Numbered from the stretch's first letter, positions 7,132 to 17,360 are shown. The stretch: 17,837 bases of DNA from Actinomycetes bacterium (GCA_030152105.1 JASLIH010000076.1:1-17837); one strand, 5' to 3'. Program-made: numbers and translations. The notes: generated from the letters alone by a model not told the origin.

Positions 7132-7167
7132 GGTGCGGCGCGCGGCCCGAAGGCCACGCGCCGCACC
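7132..7167 (-). terminator. 16-bp hairpin with UUCG tetraloop between Rpf-like and ALDH genes
   Basis: The - strand RNA would form a 16-bp stem closed by C(UUCG)G, an unusually stable tetraloop. On the - strand the one imperfect position is a G-U wobble; on the + strand the same position is a C-A mismatch, which favours a - strand RNA. It lies about 140 bases beyond the Rpf-like stop and 23 bases before the aldehyde dehydrogenase ATG. It may end transcription of the former or act as a leader structure of the latter. The sequence after it (GGCGTTTCGG) has no proper U-tract. Confidence 0.55.
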
Positions 7168-7308
7168 GTTCCCCACGATGTCGCGGTTCTGGACGCTGGG
7201 ACTGTGGACAGCCGCCAGCACCACATCCGGCCGTCGGCTACGCTCCCCCTCCGGGGGGCCTAGCGACCGGCTGGGCGGGTGATGGCCGCCCGTTACCGCT
7301 GGTGGTGG

Positions 7309-10018
<2,710 letters not shown>

Positions 10019-10028
10019 TGTGTGGGCG

Positions 10029-10499
10029 ATGCTGACCTGGGGGGAGTTCGCGCTGGTTCGGCCTGAGCTGGCCGAGGCCGGGCGTCGGATGCTGTACCAG
10101 TTCGGGGTGGGGCTGGCGTTCCTGGCCACGGTGCGGGCTGACGGGGGGCCCCGGGTGCATCCGATGTGTCCTCTGGTGACGGGGGACGCGCTGGTGGGGT
10201 TCCTGCAGCCGTCTCCCAAGCGGGGCGATCTGCACCGCGACGGGCGCTATGCCCTGCATGCCTTCCCGGCCGACGAGAACGAGGACGCCTTCTACGTCAG
10301 CGGCAGGGCCGTCCTGGTCGACGACCCGCGGCGGCGCCAGGCGGCCACCGGGCAGTTCCTGGCCGAGCGCGGGCTCGAGGCCGCTCCCGGGGACTTCGGG
10401 GCCCAGGAGCTGTTCGAGTTCCGGCTCGAGCGGTGCCTGTGGACCCAGACCGGCGGCCATGGCGACTGGCGCCCGCGGCACACGGTGTGGCGGGGTTAG
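10029..10499 (+). CDS. Pyridoxamine-5'-phosphate-oxidase-like flavin/F420-binding protein
   Basis: The protein has 156 residues and a split-barrel pattern of the PNPOx-like superfamily: FLATVRADGGPRVHPMCPLV (31-50), DALVGFLQPSPKRGDLHRDG, YALHAF and the DAFYVSGRAVLVDD strand (87-99). Members bind FMN, F420 or haem and reduce or sense small molecules; which applies cannot be told. The ATG at 10029 lies 10 bases after the kinase stop, so the gene is probably cotranscribed with it; an in-frame GTG at 10020 would overlap nothing and is an alternative. The TAG at 10497-10499 overlaps the stop of the convergent dehydrogenase gene (TTAG on the + strand). Confidence 0.8.
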   Translation: MLTWGEFALVRPELAEAGRRMLYQFGVGLAFLATVRADGGPRVHPMCPLVTGDALVGFLQPSPKRGDLHRDGRYALHAFPADENEDAFYVSGRAVLVDDPRRRQAATGQFLAERGLEAAPGDFGAQELFEFRLERCLWTQTGGHGDWRPRHTVWRG

Positions 10500-11245
10500 C
10501 GGGCGGTCCAGCCGCCGTCCAGGACCAGGGAGGTGCCGTTGACGAACGCGGCCGCGGGGGAGCAGAGGTAGAGGAGGGCGTCGGCGACCTCGTCCGGCTC
10601 CAGGAGACGCTTGATCGCGGGCTCGGTGAGCATGACCTGCTCGATGACCTCGGACTCGGAGATGCCGTGGATGCGGGCCTGGTCGGCGATCTGGCCCTCG
10701 ACCAGAGGGGTGCGCACATAGGCGGGGCAGATGCAGTTGGAGGTGACCCCGCGGGGACCGCCCTCGAGGGCGAGCACCTTGGAGAGGCCCTCCAGGCCGT
10801 GCTTGGCGGCGACATACGCGCTCTTGTAGGGGGAGGCGCGCAGGCCGTGGACCGAGGAGATGTTGACGATCCGGCCCCAGCCCCGCTCGTACATGCCCGG
10901 CAGGACGGCCCGGGCGAGGCGGAACGGCGCCTCCACCATCAGGGCCAGCATGGCCGCGAACCGCTCGGGCGGGAACTCCTCGACCGGCGCCACGTGCTGG
11001 AAGCCGGCGTTGTTGACCAGCACGTCGGCGGCCAGCTCGAGACCATCGAGGGCGGCCGGGTCGGTCAGGTCGGCGGCCACCGCGGCGCCGCCGAGCTCGC
11101 CCGCGACCCGCTCGGCGCCGCGGCCGTCGCGGTCGAGCACGGTGACCTTGGCCCCGGCCCCGGCCAGCCGGCGGGCGCAGGCCTCGCCGATGCCGCTGGC
11201 CCCGCCGGTGACGATGGCGGTCCTGCCGTCCAGGTCGACGTCCAT
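10496..11245 (-). CDS. 3-hydroxybutyrate dehydrogenase (classical SDR)
   Basis: The protein has 249 residues: TGGASGIG (13-20), D38 at the end of beta-2 (NAD+ preference), NNAG (78-81), catalytic S131, Y144 and K148 (SAYVAAKHG). The segments NISSVHGLRASPYKSAYVA, CICPAYVRTPLVEGQIADQA and C-terminal LDGGWTAR are the hallmark of D-3-hydroxybutyrate dehydrogenases, which interconvert (R)-3-hydroxybutyrate and acetoacetate, usually in use of polyhydroxybutyrate or ketone bodies. The ATG at 11243-11245 is preceded by GGGAGG. The gene lies 20 bases after the acyl-CoA synthetase stop on the same strand, so the two form an operon. Product confidence is high at family level; activity with 3-hydroxybutyrate is inferred from motifs. 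Confidence 0.88.
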   Translation of the reverse strand: MDVDLDGRTAIVTGGASGIGEACARRLAGAGAKVTVLDRDGRGAERVAGELGGAAVAADLTDPAALDGLELAADVLVNNAGFQHVAPVEEFPPERFAAMLALMVEAPFRLARAVLPGMYERGWGRIVNISSVHGLRASPYKSAYVAAKHGLEGLSKVLALEGGPRGVTSNCICPAYVRTPLVEGQIADQARIHGISESEVIEQVMLTEPAIKRLLEPDEVADALLYLCSPAAAFVNGTSLVLDGGWTAR

Positions 11246-11265
11246 CGGGCCTCCCTCGGCGGCGC

Positions 11266-12786
11266 TCACGGCCGCAGCTCGTGCTTCAGGACCTTGCCGA
11301 GGGCGTTGCGGGGCAACGCCTCCACATAGTGGACCACCCGGGGCCGCTTGAAGCCGGCCAGCCGCTCGGCGGCGAACGCCAGCAGCTCGTCGCGGCCGGG
11401 CGGGGCGGCCGGGTCGGCGGGGACGACGAAGGCGGTCACCTGCTCGCCCCACTCCTCCGACGGAGTCCCGACGACCGCCGCCTCGGCCACCCCGGGATGC
11501 TCGAGCAGCAGCTCCTCGACCTCGCGGGGGTGGACGTTGTAGCCGCCGGTGATGATCAGCTCCTTGCTGCGGCCCTCGATCCGCAGATAGCCGCGCTCGT
11601 CGAAGCTGCCGAGGTCGCCGGTGCGGAACCAGCCGTCGGGGTCGAAGGCCTCGGCCGTCGCCGCCGGGTTGCCCCAGTAGCCGGAGAACACGTTGGGGCC
11701 CCGCAGCAGCACCTCGCCCTGGTCGCCGCCGGCCAGGCGGAGCTCGACCCCGGGCAGGGGCAGCCCGACCGTGCCCGGCCGGCGCTCGCCGTCGTAGGGG
11801 TTGGACACGTTCATGATCGTCTCGGTCATGCCGTAGCGCTCCAGCACCCGCTGCCCGGCCCGCTCGGCCAGGCGCTCGAACACGGTCGGGGGCAGCGGCG
11901 CCGACCCCGAGACGCACAGCCGCAGCCGGCCCAGCTCGGCCGCCCGGGGCGAGGCGGCCAGCCGGGCGTACATGGTCGGCACCCCGAAGAACAGGGTCGC
12001 CTGGTGGTCGCGGGCGGCGTCGAGGACGGCGCCAGCCTCGAACCGGGGCAGCAGCACGGCCGACGCCCCGGCCAGCAGGGTGCCGTGCAGGCCGACCCCG
12101 AGGCCGTGGATGTGGAACAGGGGCAGGGCCAGCACCAGCCGGTCGTCCGGCTCCCAGCGCCAGGCCAGACGCAGCGCCTCGGCGCTGGCCAGGAGGTTCC
12201 CGTGGGCCAGCACGGCTCCCTTGGGGGTGCCGGTGGTGCCCGAGGTGTAGCAGAGGAGGGCCGGGTCGCCCGGGCCGGCGGTGTCCAGGGGCGGCGGGTC
12301 GCCGTCGGGCAGGCCGACCTCGGGCCCGGTGACCAGCAGGTCGCCGGCGGCCGCGCGCCGTGCCCAGCCGCCCCGGTCCGAGTCGTCGACCACGGCCGCC
12401 CGCGGCCGGGCGTCGCCGACGATGTGGGCCACCTCGCGCTCCCGGTAGGCGGTGTTGACCGGCACCACCACCAGGCCCATGCGCAGGGCGCCGAGGTAGG
12501 CCACGACCAGGTCCATGGAGGTGGCCGCGCTGACCAGCACCCGGTCCCCGGCGGCCAGCCCGGCCCGCCGCAGCCGCCCGGCCACCCGCGCCGAGGCCGC
12601 CTCCAGCTCGCCCCGCGACCTCCAGCCCCGCTCGGCGGCCCACAGGGCCGGCCGGTCCGGGCCGGCCTCGGCCAGCCGCCGCCAGGCCGCGGGCAGGCTC
12701 CCGGCAGCGAGCAGGTCCGGGTCGTCCTGGCCGGCCTCGGCGGGCAGATGGGCCCGCCAGGCAGGTGAATTTCTGGTATCCGGCAC
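11266..12786 (-). CDS. AMP-forming acyl-CoA synthetase, malonyl-CoA synthetase (MatB)-like
   Basis: The protein has 506 residues of the ANL superfamily: P-loop TSGTTGTPKG (181-190), LPLFHIHGLGVGLHG (221-235), FFGVPTMYARL, SGSAPLP, ERYGMTET (316-323), GWFRTGD (385-391), R406 and catalytic K498 in LPRNALGKV. It activates a carboxylate with ATP to the acyl-AMP and then to the CoA thioester. The run from YGMTET through MNVSNPYDGERRPGTVGLPL is characteristic of malonyl/methylmalonyl-CoA synthetases (MatB, ACSF3). Operon pairing with a 3-hydroxybutyrate dehydrogenase instead suggests acetoacetate as a possible substrate. The GTG start at 12784-12786 has GGGGGA upstream. It diverges from the HATPase-like gene with 107 bases between them. 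Confidence 0.9.
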   Translation of the reverse strand: MPDTRNSPAWRAHLPAEAGQDDPDLLAAGSLPAAWRRLAEAGPDRPALWAAERGWRSRGELEAASARVAGRLRRAGLAAGDRVLVSAATSMDLVVAYLGALRMGLVVVPVNTAYREREVAHIVGDARPRAAVVDDSDRGGWARRAAAGDLLVTGPEVGLPDGDPPPLDTAGPGDPALLCYTSGTTGTPKGAVLAHGNLLASAEALRLAWRWEPDDRLVLALPLFHIHGLGVGLHGTLLAGASAVLLPRFEAGAVLDAARDHQATLFFGVPTMYARLAASPRAAELGRLRLCVSGSAPLPPTVFERLAERAGQRVLERYGMTETIMNVSNPYDGERRPGTVGLPLPGVELRLAGGDQGEVLLRGPNVFSGYWGNPAATAEAFDPDGWFRTGDLGSFDERGYLRIEGRSKELIITGGYNVHPREVEELLLEHPGVAEAAVVGTPSEEWGEQVTAFVVPADPAAPPGRDELLAFAAERLAGFKRPRVVHYVEALPRNALGKVLKHELRP

Positions 12787-12893
12787 CCGATCCCCCGATT
12801 AGGTCTTCTCCTAGGCCCCGATCCGGCCGTATCGTACCTGTCAGGCAGGTTCCGTCAGGTCCGCCGCACCGCTTCCCCTTGAGGTGATCGCCC
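12787..12893. promoter_or_regulatory. Divergent promoter region with short repeats
   Basis: This 107-base gap must hold the 5' signals of two divergent genes. Seen: TATCGT (12830-12835), a possible + strand -10; the short inverted repeat ACCTG/CAGGT (12836-12850) just after it; and two copies of GTCAGG 14 bases apart (12840 and 12854). These could form an operator, but the repeats are short and the claim is weak. Confidence 0.25.
12881..12889 (+). promoter_or_regulatory. Shine-Dalgarno site fixing a TTG start
   Basis: GAGGTGATC is a perfect 9-base match to the complement of the 16S rRNA 3' end. It is followed after 4 bases (9 from the GAGG core) by TTG GCA TAC AAC, the only start codon in a suitable place for the HATPase-like gene. 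Confidence 0.75.
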
Positions 12894-13412
12894 TTGGCAT
12901 ACAACCTCTTCCCCGTCGTACCCGACACCGGAACGCTGAAGGCGGCCCGACTCGCCACCGAGATCACCGGGAACCCCGGCAGCTGGGTACGTCTCGACTG
13001 CCAGCACATTCGCCATGTCCAGCGGCCGGTCGAGCCCGGCCTGGAGCTGGAGTGCCCGGTGTGCCCGCCGTCGGTCGGGGGCGGCCTGTCCTTGCGTCGG
13101 GTGCTGGGCCGGGGACCCGAGCGACGCCGCCGGGCCTGGCTGGACGCCGGCCCCCAGGCGCCGGGCAAGGCGGGCGCGTTCGCCGCCGAGTCGGTGACCC
13201 GCGCCGGGCCCATGAGCCTGGTCGACGACGCCGGCCGGATGGCCAGCGAGCTGGTCGCCAGCGCCCTGCGGCACACCGACGCCCCGGTCGAGCTGATCGT
13301 CGACGCCGGCGGGGACGTGGTCCGGATCGAGGTCCGCGACGACGACTCGACCGCCCCCGGGACCGGCAAGGTCGTCTCCTTCGAGCTCCGCGAGGCCCAG
13401 GCCAGGGCCTGA
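12894..13412 (+). CDS. Degenerate RsbW-like HATPase-fold protein with Cys/His N-terminus
   Basis: The protein has 172 residues. The C-terminal half (about 108-165, LVDDAGRMASELVASALRHT then PVELIVDAGGDVVRIEVRDDD) follows the pattern of small actinobacterial anti-sigma-factor kinases, whose usual N-box is SELVTNAVRH. Here the Mg/ATP-coordinating Asn is S123, and no Gly-rich G2 box follows before the protein ends, so ATP binding is doubtful. The N-terminal half holds C36, H38, H41 and C54-x2-C57, a possible metal site, then a basic stretch RRVLGRGPERRRR (68-80). It may be a regulator that binds partners without kinase activity. The TTG start is set by a perfect Shine-Dalgarno. The gene stands alone, between a divergent operon and the convergent PFK gene (10 bases between stops). 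Confidence 0.65.
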   Translation: MAYNLFPVVPDTGTLKAARLATEITGNPGSWVRLDCQHIRHVQRPVEPGLELECPVCPPSVGGGLSLRRVLGRGPERRRRAWLDAGPQAPGKAGAFAAESVTRAGPMSLVDDAGRMASELVASALRHTDAPVELIVDAGGDVVRIEVRDDDSTAPGTGKVVSFELREAQARA

Positions 13413-13422
13413 CCCCTCGGCG

Positions 13423-15660
13423 TCAGCCCGACCGCACCGGACCCAGGGCGAGCCGGTCGGCCAGCACGTCGATCATCGGCCGCAGCTGCATCCACCACTG
13501 CTGCAGCGGACGCCGGTGCTCCCAGTCGGCCAGCTCCTCGGCGTCCCGCAACGGCCGCACCCGGACCTTGCCCTCGGACAGCCCGATCACCGCGGCGCCG
13601 GGGCTGGCGCTGCCGATCTGGTTGCTGAGCCAGTCGATCGAGTGCGCGGCCAGCCGGGTCCCGAGGATCCGGTCGAACGGGGACGGCGCGCCGCCCTGCT
13701 GGGTCTGGCCCAGGACCACCTCGCGGGCGTCGAACAGCCCCTGGCTCTCCTGGTCGAACACCCGGCACAGGAAGTCGCTGGTGTACATCGGGCTGGCCTT
13801 CTCGTTCATCACGGCGAGGAAGAGCCGCTGGCCGACCCGGAAGCTCTCGACCATCCGCCGCACGTCGTCGGCCAGCTCCTGGAGCGTGATGCCCTCCTCG
13901 TGCAGGTAGACGCGCACCGCGCCGCCGGACAGCCCGCCCAACAGGGCCAGGTAGCCGCACTGACCGCCCATCGTCTCGACCACGAAACTGCGGCGGGTGG
14001 CGATGCCGGCCTGCCGCACGCGGTCGATCGAGTCGACGATCAGGCCGAGGGCGCTGTCGGCGCCCACCGACAGCTCCGAGGTGGGGATGTTGTTGTCGAT
14101 CGTGGCCGGCAGGTAGATCGTCGGGACCTGGAAGGCCGGGTACCGGGCACGCTCGCGCTGCATGGTGCAGGCGGCCTCGAACGCATCCCAGCCGCCGATG
14201 ATCAGCAGCCCGTCGACGCGCTGCTCCTCAAGGCCGCGGCTGATGGCGTACAGGTCGCTGACCGTCGGCACCTGCCGGCTGATCCCCAGCTCGGCGCCCC
14301 CGAGGCTGGACCAGCCCTCGACGTCGCCCCACTTGAGCTCCCGGACGTCGGAGTCCATCAGGCCGCGGAAGCTGCCGCGGACGCCGAGCATCGTGTGGCC
14401 ACGGTCCAGCCCGAGGCGCACCGCGGCCCCGGCGACGGCGTTCATGCCCGGAGCAAGGCCGCCGACGTTGAGCAGGGCGATCCGGGTGGAGCGGTCCTTC
14501 GCCTTCGTCGTGCTGGGGAGGGCCCGCGAGATGGAGTGGAAGATGTGGACCATCTCGGTGTAGCGGTCGCCGCGCATCACCAGCGCGGTGTCGTAGTCCC
14601 TGGCCGCGATCCGGTCGGCCAGCTCGCGGGTCCGGGCGACGCACTCCATCAGCGGCGCCCTGGCCACGCGATGGTCCCGCAGCCCGATCAGCTGCGGGAC
14701 GCTCTGTGGGGTGGCCGCGAGCACCTCCTCGACGGCGGCGTGACCGAGGATGGAGCTCATCCACCGGTCGAAGGCGCTGGGCACGCCGCCGCGCTGCACG
14801 TGCCCGAGCGTCGTCACCCGGATGTCCCCGCCCAGCTCCTCCTCGAGCACCTGGCGCACGTGCTCGCTGGTGATCGGCTGGTTGGCCGAGTCGCGGGCGC
14901 CCTCGGCCACGACCACGACGCTGTGGCGCCGCCCGGCCGCGCGGCCGCTCCTGATGATCTCGCACAGCTCCCGCTCCCAGCCGGGGTCGGGCGGCCACTC
15001 GGGGATCAGCACGTAGGAGGCGTTCCCGGCGATGGCGCTCATCAGCGCCAGATAGCCGCAGTGCCGGCCCATGACCTCGACCACGAAGCTGCGCTGATGG
15101 CTCTGCGCCGTGGAGCCGATCGCGTCCATCGCCTCCAGGATCCGGTGCAGTGCCGAGTCGGCCCCGATGGTCATGTCGGTGCCGAGCATGTCGTTGTCGA
15201 TCGAACCGACCAGTCCCGCGATCATCAGGGCCGGGTGACGATCGGCCGTCTCCGGGTCGATGTCGCCGCCGGCCAGCAGCTCCTCCAGCAACGACGGCCA
15301 TTCCTGGCGCAGGAGGTCCGCCCCGGACAGGCTGCCGTCGCCGCCGATGACGACCAGCCGGTCGATGCCAGCCTTGACGAGGTTGTGGACGGCCCGGCGT
15401 CGGCCGTCACGCTGGCGGAAGTCGGCCGAGCGGGCGGTGCCGATCACCGTCCCGCCCTGGTTGATGATGCCGCTGACGTCGTCCCAGGTCACCGGGCGGA
15501 TGCGGTCGCCCCCGTCGACGAGGCCCTGGTAGCCCTCGTACACGGCGAAGATCTCGGCGCCGGCATGGAGCGCGGTGCGGACCACCGCCCGCACCGCAGG
15601 GTTCATGCCCTGGGCGTCGCCGCCACTGGTCAGCACGGCCAGCCGTTGGCTCGGCGGCAC
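13423..15660 (-). CDS. Duplicated (eukaryote-type) ATP-dependent 6-phosphofructokinase
   Basis: The protein has 745 residues in two PFK domains, about twice a normal bacterial PfkA. Domain 1 (5-375) is catalytic: LTSGGDAQGMN (10-20), ATP-type GGDGS (106-110), VGSIDND with D155 and D157 and Gly at the PPi/ATP switch, TAQSHQRSFVVEVMGRHCGY (184-203), VVAEGA and GHVQRGGVPSAFDR (286-299). Domain 2 (392-735) has LNVGGLAPGMN, IIGGWDAF, TIDNN (520-524), ETMGGQCGYLA, GQTQQGGAPSPFDR and the end motif EHRRPLQQWWMQLRPM. These match animal and fungal PFKs, where half 2 is regulatory. It phosphorylates fructose-6-phosphate to fructose-1,6-bisphosphate. The GTG at 15658-15660 gives MPPSQRLAVLTSGGD, 8 bases after the mtlD stop. 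It is the last gene of the mannitol operon. Confidence 0.92.
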   Translation of the reverse strand: MPPSQRLAVLTSGGDAQGMNPAVRAVVRTALHAGAEIFAVYEGYQGLVDGGDRIRPVTWDDVSGIINQGGTVIGTARSADFRQRDGRRRAVHNLVKAGIDRLVVIGGDGSLSGADLLRQEWPSLLEELLAGGDIDPETADRHPALMIAGLVGSIDNDMLGTDMTIGADSALHRILEAMDAIGSTAQSHQRSFVVEVMGRHCGYLALMSAIAGNASYVLIPEWPPDPGWERELCEIIRSGRAAGRRHSVVVVAEGARDSANQPITSEHVRQVLEEELGGDIRVTTLGHVQRGGVPSAFDRWMSSILGHAAVEEVLAATPQSVPQLIGLRDHRVARAPLMECVARTRELADRIAARDYDTALVMRGDRYTEMVHIFHSISRALPSTTKAKDRSTRIALLNVGGLAPGMNAVAGAAVRLGLDRGHTMLGVRGSFRGLMDSDVRELKWGDVEGWSSLGGAELGISRQVPTVSDLYAISRGLEEQRVDGLLIIGGWDAFEAACTMQRERARYPAFQVPTIYLPATIDNNIPTSELSVGADSALGLIVDSIDRVRQAGIATRRSFVVETMGGQCGYLALLGGLSGGAVRVYLHEEGITLQELADDVRRMVESFRVGQRLFLAVMNEKASPMYTSDFLCRVFDQESQGLFDAREVVLGQTQQGGAPSPFDRILGTRLAAHSIDWLSNQIGSASPGAAVIGLSEGKVRVRPLRDAEELADWEHRRPLQQWWMQLRPMIDVLADRLALGPVRSG

Positions 15661-15668
15661 GGTCGGGG

Positions 15669-16829
15669 TCAGCTCCCCGCGCCGACCCTGCGCGCCACCA
15701 CCGCCAGCACGTCGGCGTACAGCGGGTCGGCCGGCGTCAGCCCGGTGATCCGCTCGGTCGCCTCGGCCGCCGGCAGGGTCTTCAGCAGGTGCTGGAGCTC
15801 GACGCTCTCCGGGTCCTGGGGGACGTCGAACGACAGCGCGGCGTCCACCGTGGCCAGCAGGTACTGCGGCCGGATGCCCCGTTCGGCCAGCTCGGCGGCC
15901 GGTCCGATGAGCCGCTCGGAGCGCGACAGCTTGCGCAGGGGCTGCCGGCCGACCCGGTCGACGGTGTCGGGCAGGTACGGGTTGGCGAACCGCTGGAGGA
16001 TCTTGTCCACATACGCCTGCTGGGCCTCGGCGGGGAAGCCGTGCTTGGCCACCAGCAGCTGCTTGGTCTCGGCCAGCACCCCCTCGACCGCGGCCCGGAC
16101 CGCGTCGTCGGCCAGGGCGTCGCTGAGCTTGCTGATGCCCCTGGCGAAGCCGTGGTAGGCGGTGGTGGCGTGGCCGGTGTTGACGGTGAACAGCTTGCGC
16201 TCGATGTACGGTGCCAGGTTGTCGACCCAGGTGGCGTCGGGGATCGACGGCTCCTGGCCACCGAACGGCGGGCGCTCGATGGCCCACTCGAAATAGGTCT
16301 CCACGGTGACGTCCAGGCCGTCCTGCCCCGACTGGGCGGGCACGATGCGGTCGACGGCGGTGTTCGCGAAGACCGTCCTGGCCGTCACCGCCGGCCACTC
16401 AGCGTCCGGCACCTGCTCGCGGATGTGGCCGGCCAGCACGTCGGTCGCGTTGACGGCGTTCTCGCAGGCCATGACGGCCACGGGAGCCGCGCCGCCGGGC
16501 CGCTTCCGCAGCCCGGCGGCGATGACCGGGGCGATGAACTTCAGGACCGTCGGGCCGACCGCCGTGGTCACGATGTCGGCCGACGCGATCTCGTCGACGA
16601 CGGCCGGCTCGTCGCGGCGGCTGTTCACCGCCCGGTAGTTGTCGACGACCTCCTCGCGCGATTCGAGCCCGACCTCCTTGACCCGGTAGCTCGGCGTGCG
16701 CTTGAGGCCGTCGATCAGCTCGTCGACGACGTCGGCGAAGACCACCTCGTAGCCGGCTCGGTGGAGGATGAGGCCGACGAAGCCGCGGCCGATGTTGCCG
16801 GCGCCGAAGTGGACGGCGGTGCCGCTCAT
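15669..16829 (-). CDS. mtlD: Mannitol-1-phosphate 5-dehydrogenase
   Basis: The protein has 386 residues, the family's usual length. It oxidises mannitol-1-phosphate to fructose-6-phosphate with NAD+. Seen: N-terminal dinucleotide site HFGAGNIGRGFVG (7-19), ADIVTTAVGP, MACENAVNAT (about 119-128), the TVFANTAVDRIVP segment, catalytic-region KLFTVNTGHATTAYHG (about 212-227) and the PYLPDTVDRVGRQPLRKLS segment, all typical of MtlD in the polyol-specific long-chain dehydrogenase family. The ATG at 16827-16829 overlaps the mtlF stop as ATGA, and the PFK gene begins 8 bases after its TGA, so translation through mtlF-mtlD-PFK is coupled. Confidence 0.96.
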   Translation of the reverse strand: MSGTAVHFGAGNIGRGFVGLILHRAGYEVVFADVVDELIDGLKRTPSYRVKEVGLESREEVVDNYRAVNSRRDEPAVVDEIASADIVTTAVGPTVLKFIAPVIAAGLRKRPGGAAPVAVMACENAVNATDVLAGHIREQVPDAEWPAVTARTVFANTAVDRIVPAQSGQDGLDVTVETYFEWAIERPPFGGQEPSIPDATWVDNLAPYIERKLFTVNTGHATTAYHGFARGISKLSDALADDAVRAAVEGVLAETKQLLVAKHGFPAEAQQAYVDKILQRFANPYLPDTVDRVGRQPLRKLSRSERLIGPAAELAERGIRPQYLLATVDAALSFDVPQDPESVELQHLLKTLPAAEATERITGLTPADPLYADVLAVVARRVGAGS

Positions 16830-17263
16830 TCCTGGTTGACCGCGTTCAGGAGGTCATAAAGCTCCTGGGCTGACCGGGCCGCGACCAGCTTGTCGACCTC
16901 GTCGGTGTCGGAGAACACGATCGCGATCCGACTCAGAATGTCCATGTGGCCGCCCTGGTAGCCAGCGATCCCGAGGGCGAACAAGACCTCGTTGCCGTCC
17001 CAGTCGATCGGGTCGAGATAGCGGATCACCGACAACGCCGAGCGTTTGATCGATTCTTTGGACTCGTTGGTGCCATGCGGGATGGCCAGGTAGTTCCCCA
17101 TGTAGGTCGAGACCGACCGTTCCCGGTCGAACATCGAGTCGATGTAGTCAGGGGTGACCGCACCCGCGGTGACCAGGATCTCGCCCGCCTCCCGGATGGC
17201 GTCATCTTTGGTCCGGGCCGTGCCCGGCAGCCTGATCTGGGACAGCGACAGCACCTCACTCAT
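16826..17263 (-). CDS. mtlF: PTS mannitol-specific EIIA component
   Basis: The protein has 145 residues, the length of a free-standing EIIA of the mannitol/fructose class. The phospho-accepting His is H63 in YLAIPHGTNESK; the surrounding MFDRERSVSTYMGNY and GYQGGHMDILSRIA segments are typical. It takes phosphate from HPr-P and hands it to the EIIB domain of MtlA. The ATG at 17261-17263 is preceded by AAAGGAG; a longer frame from 17332 has no such site. It is a separate protein here, unlike E. coli MtlA, where EIIA is fused to EIICB. It overlaps mtlD by 4 bases. Confidence 0.94.
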   Translation of the reverse strand: MSEVLSLSQIRLPGTARTKDDAIREAGEILVTAGAVTPDYIDSMFDRERSVSTYMGNYLAIPHGTNESKESIKRSALSVIRYLDPIDWDGNEVLFALGIAGYQGGHMDILSRIAIVFSDTDEVDKLVAARSAQELYDLLNAVNQE

Positions 17264-17317
17264 GCGCAGCGAGCTCCTTTGCCGGTCGGAGACAGCTCGG
17301 ACTACCTGGCAGGGGAT

Positions 17318-17345
17318 GGGGAAGGAAGCCAACGCTCCCTTCCCC
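17318..17345 (-). terminator. 12-bp hairpin between mtlA and mtlF
   Basis: Arms 17318-17329 and 17334-17345 form a 12-bp stem with a 4-base loop. On the - strand RNA the one imperfect pair is a G-U wobble; on the + strand it is an A-C mismatch, so the - strand transcript is the likely form. No U-tract follows. It may partly end transcription or protect the mtlA message end and so set mtlA against mtlF-mtlD-pfk levels. Confidence 0.5.
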
Positions 17346-17360
17346 GTTCCGGTTCCGGGC

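Noticed and set aside
7241..7260. CCCCC/GGGGG mini-hairpin near the end of the Rpf-like gene
   Set aside because: A 5-bp G/C stem with a very short loop and no T-run is expected by chance in this composition.
11281..12768. 495-codon + strand frame opposite the acyl-CoA synthetase
   Set aside because: Antisense shadow; no domain and composition dominated by Gly/Gln/Arg/His.
10496..13960. Single 1154-codon - strand frame
   Set aside because: Only its last 249 codons are real (3-hydroxybutyrate dehydrogenase); the rest runs out of frame through the acyl-CoA synthetase and opposite the HATPase-like gene.
13516..16158. 880-codon open frame on the + strand opposite PFK and mtlD
   Set aside because: It is the antisense shadow of two firmly identified genes, created by high-GC codon bias; its translation is Gly/Arg/Pro/His-rich without domains.
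13423..16398. PFK extended upstream to 991 residues
   Set aside because: The extra 246 residues are an out-of-frame reading of mtlD; PFK motifs begin just after the GTG at 15660.
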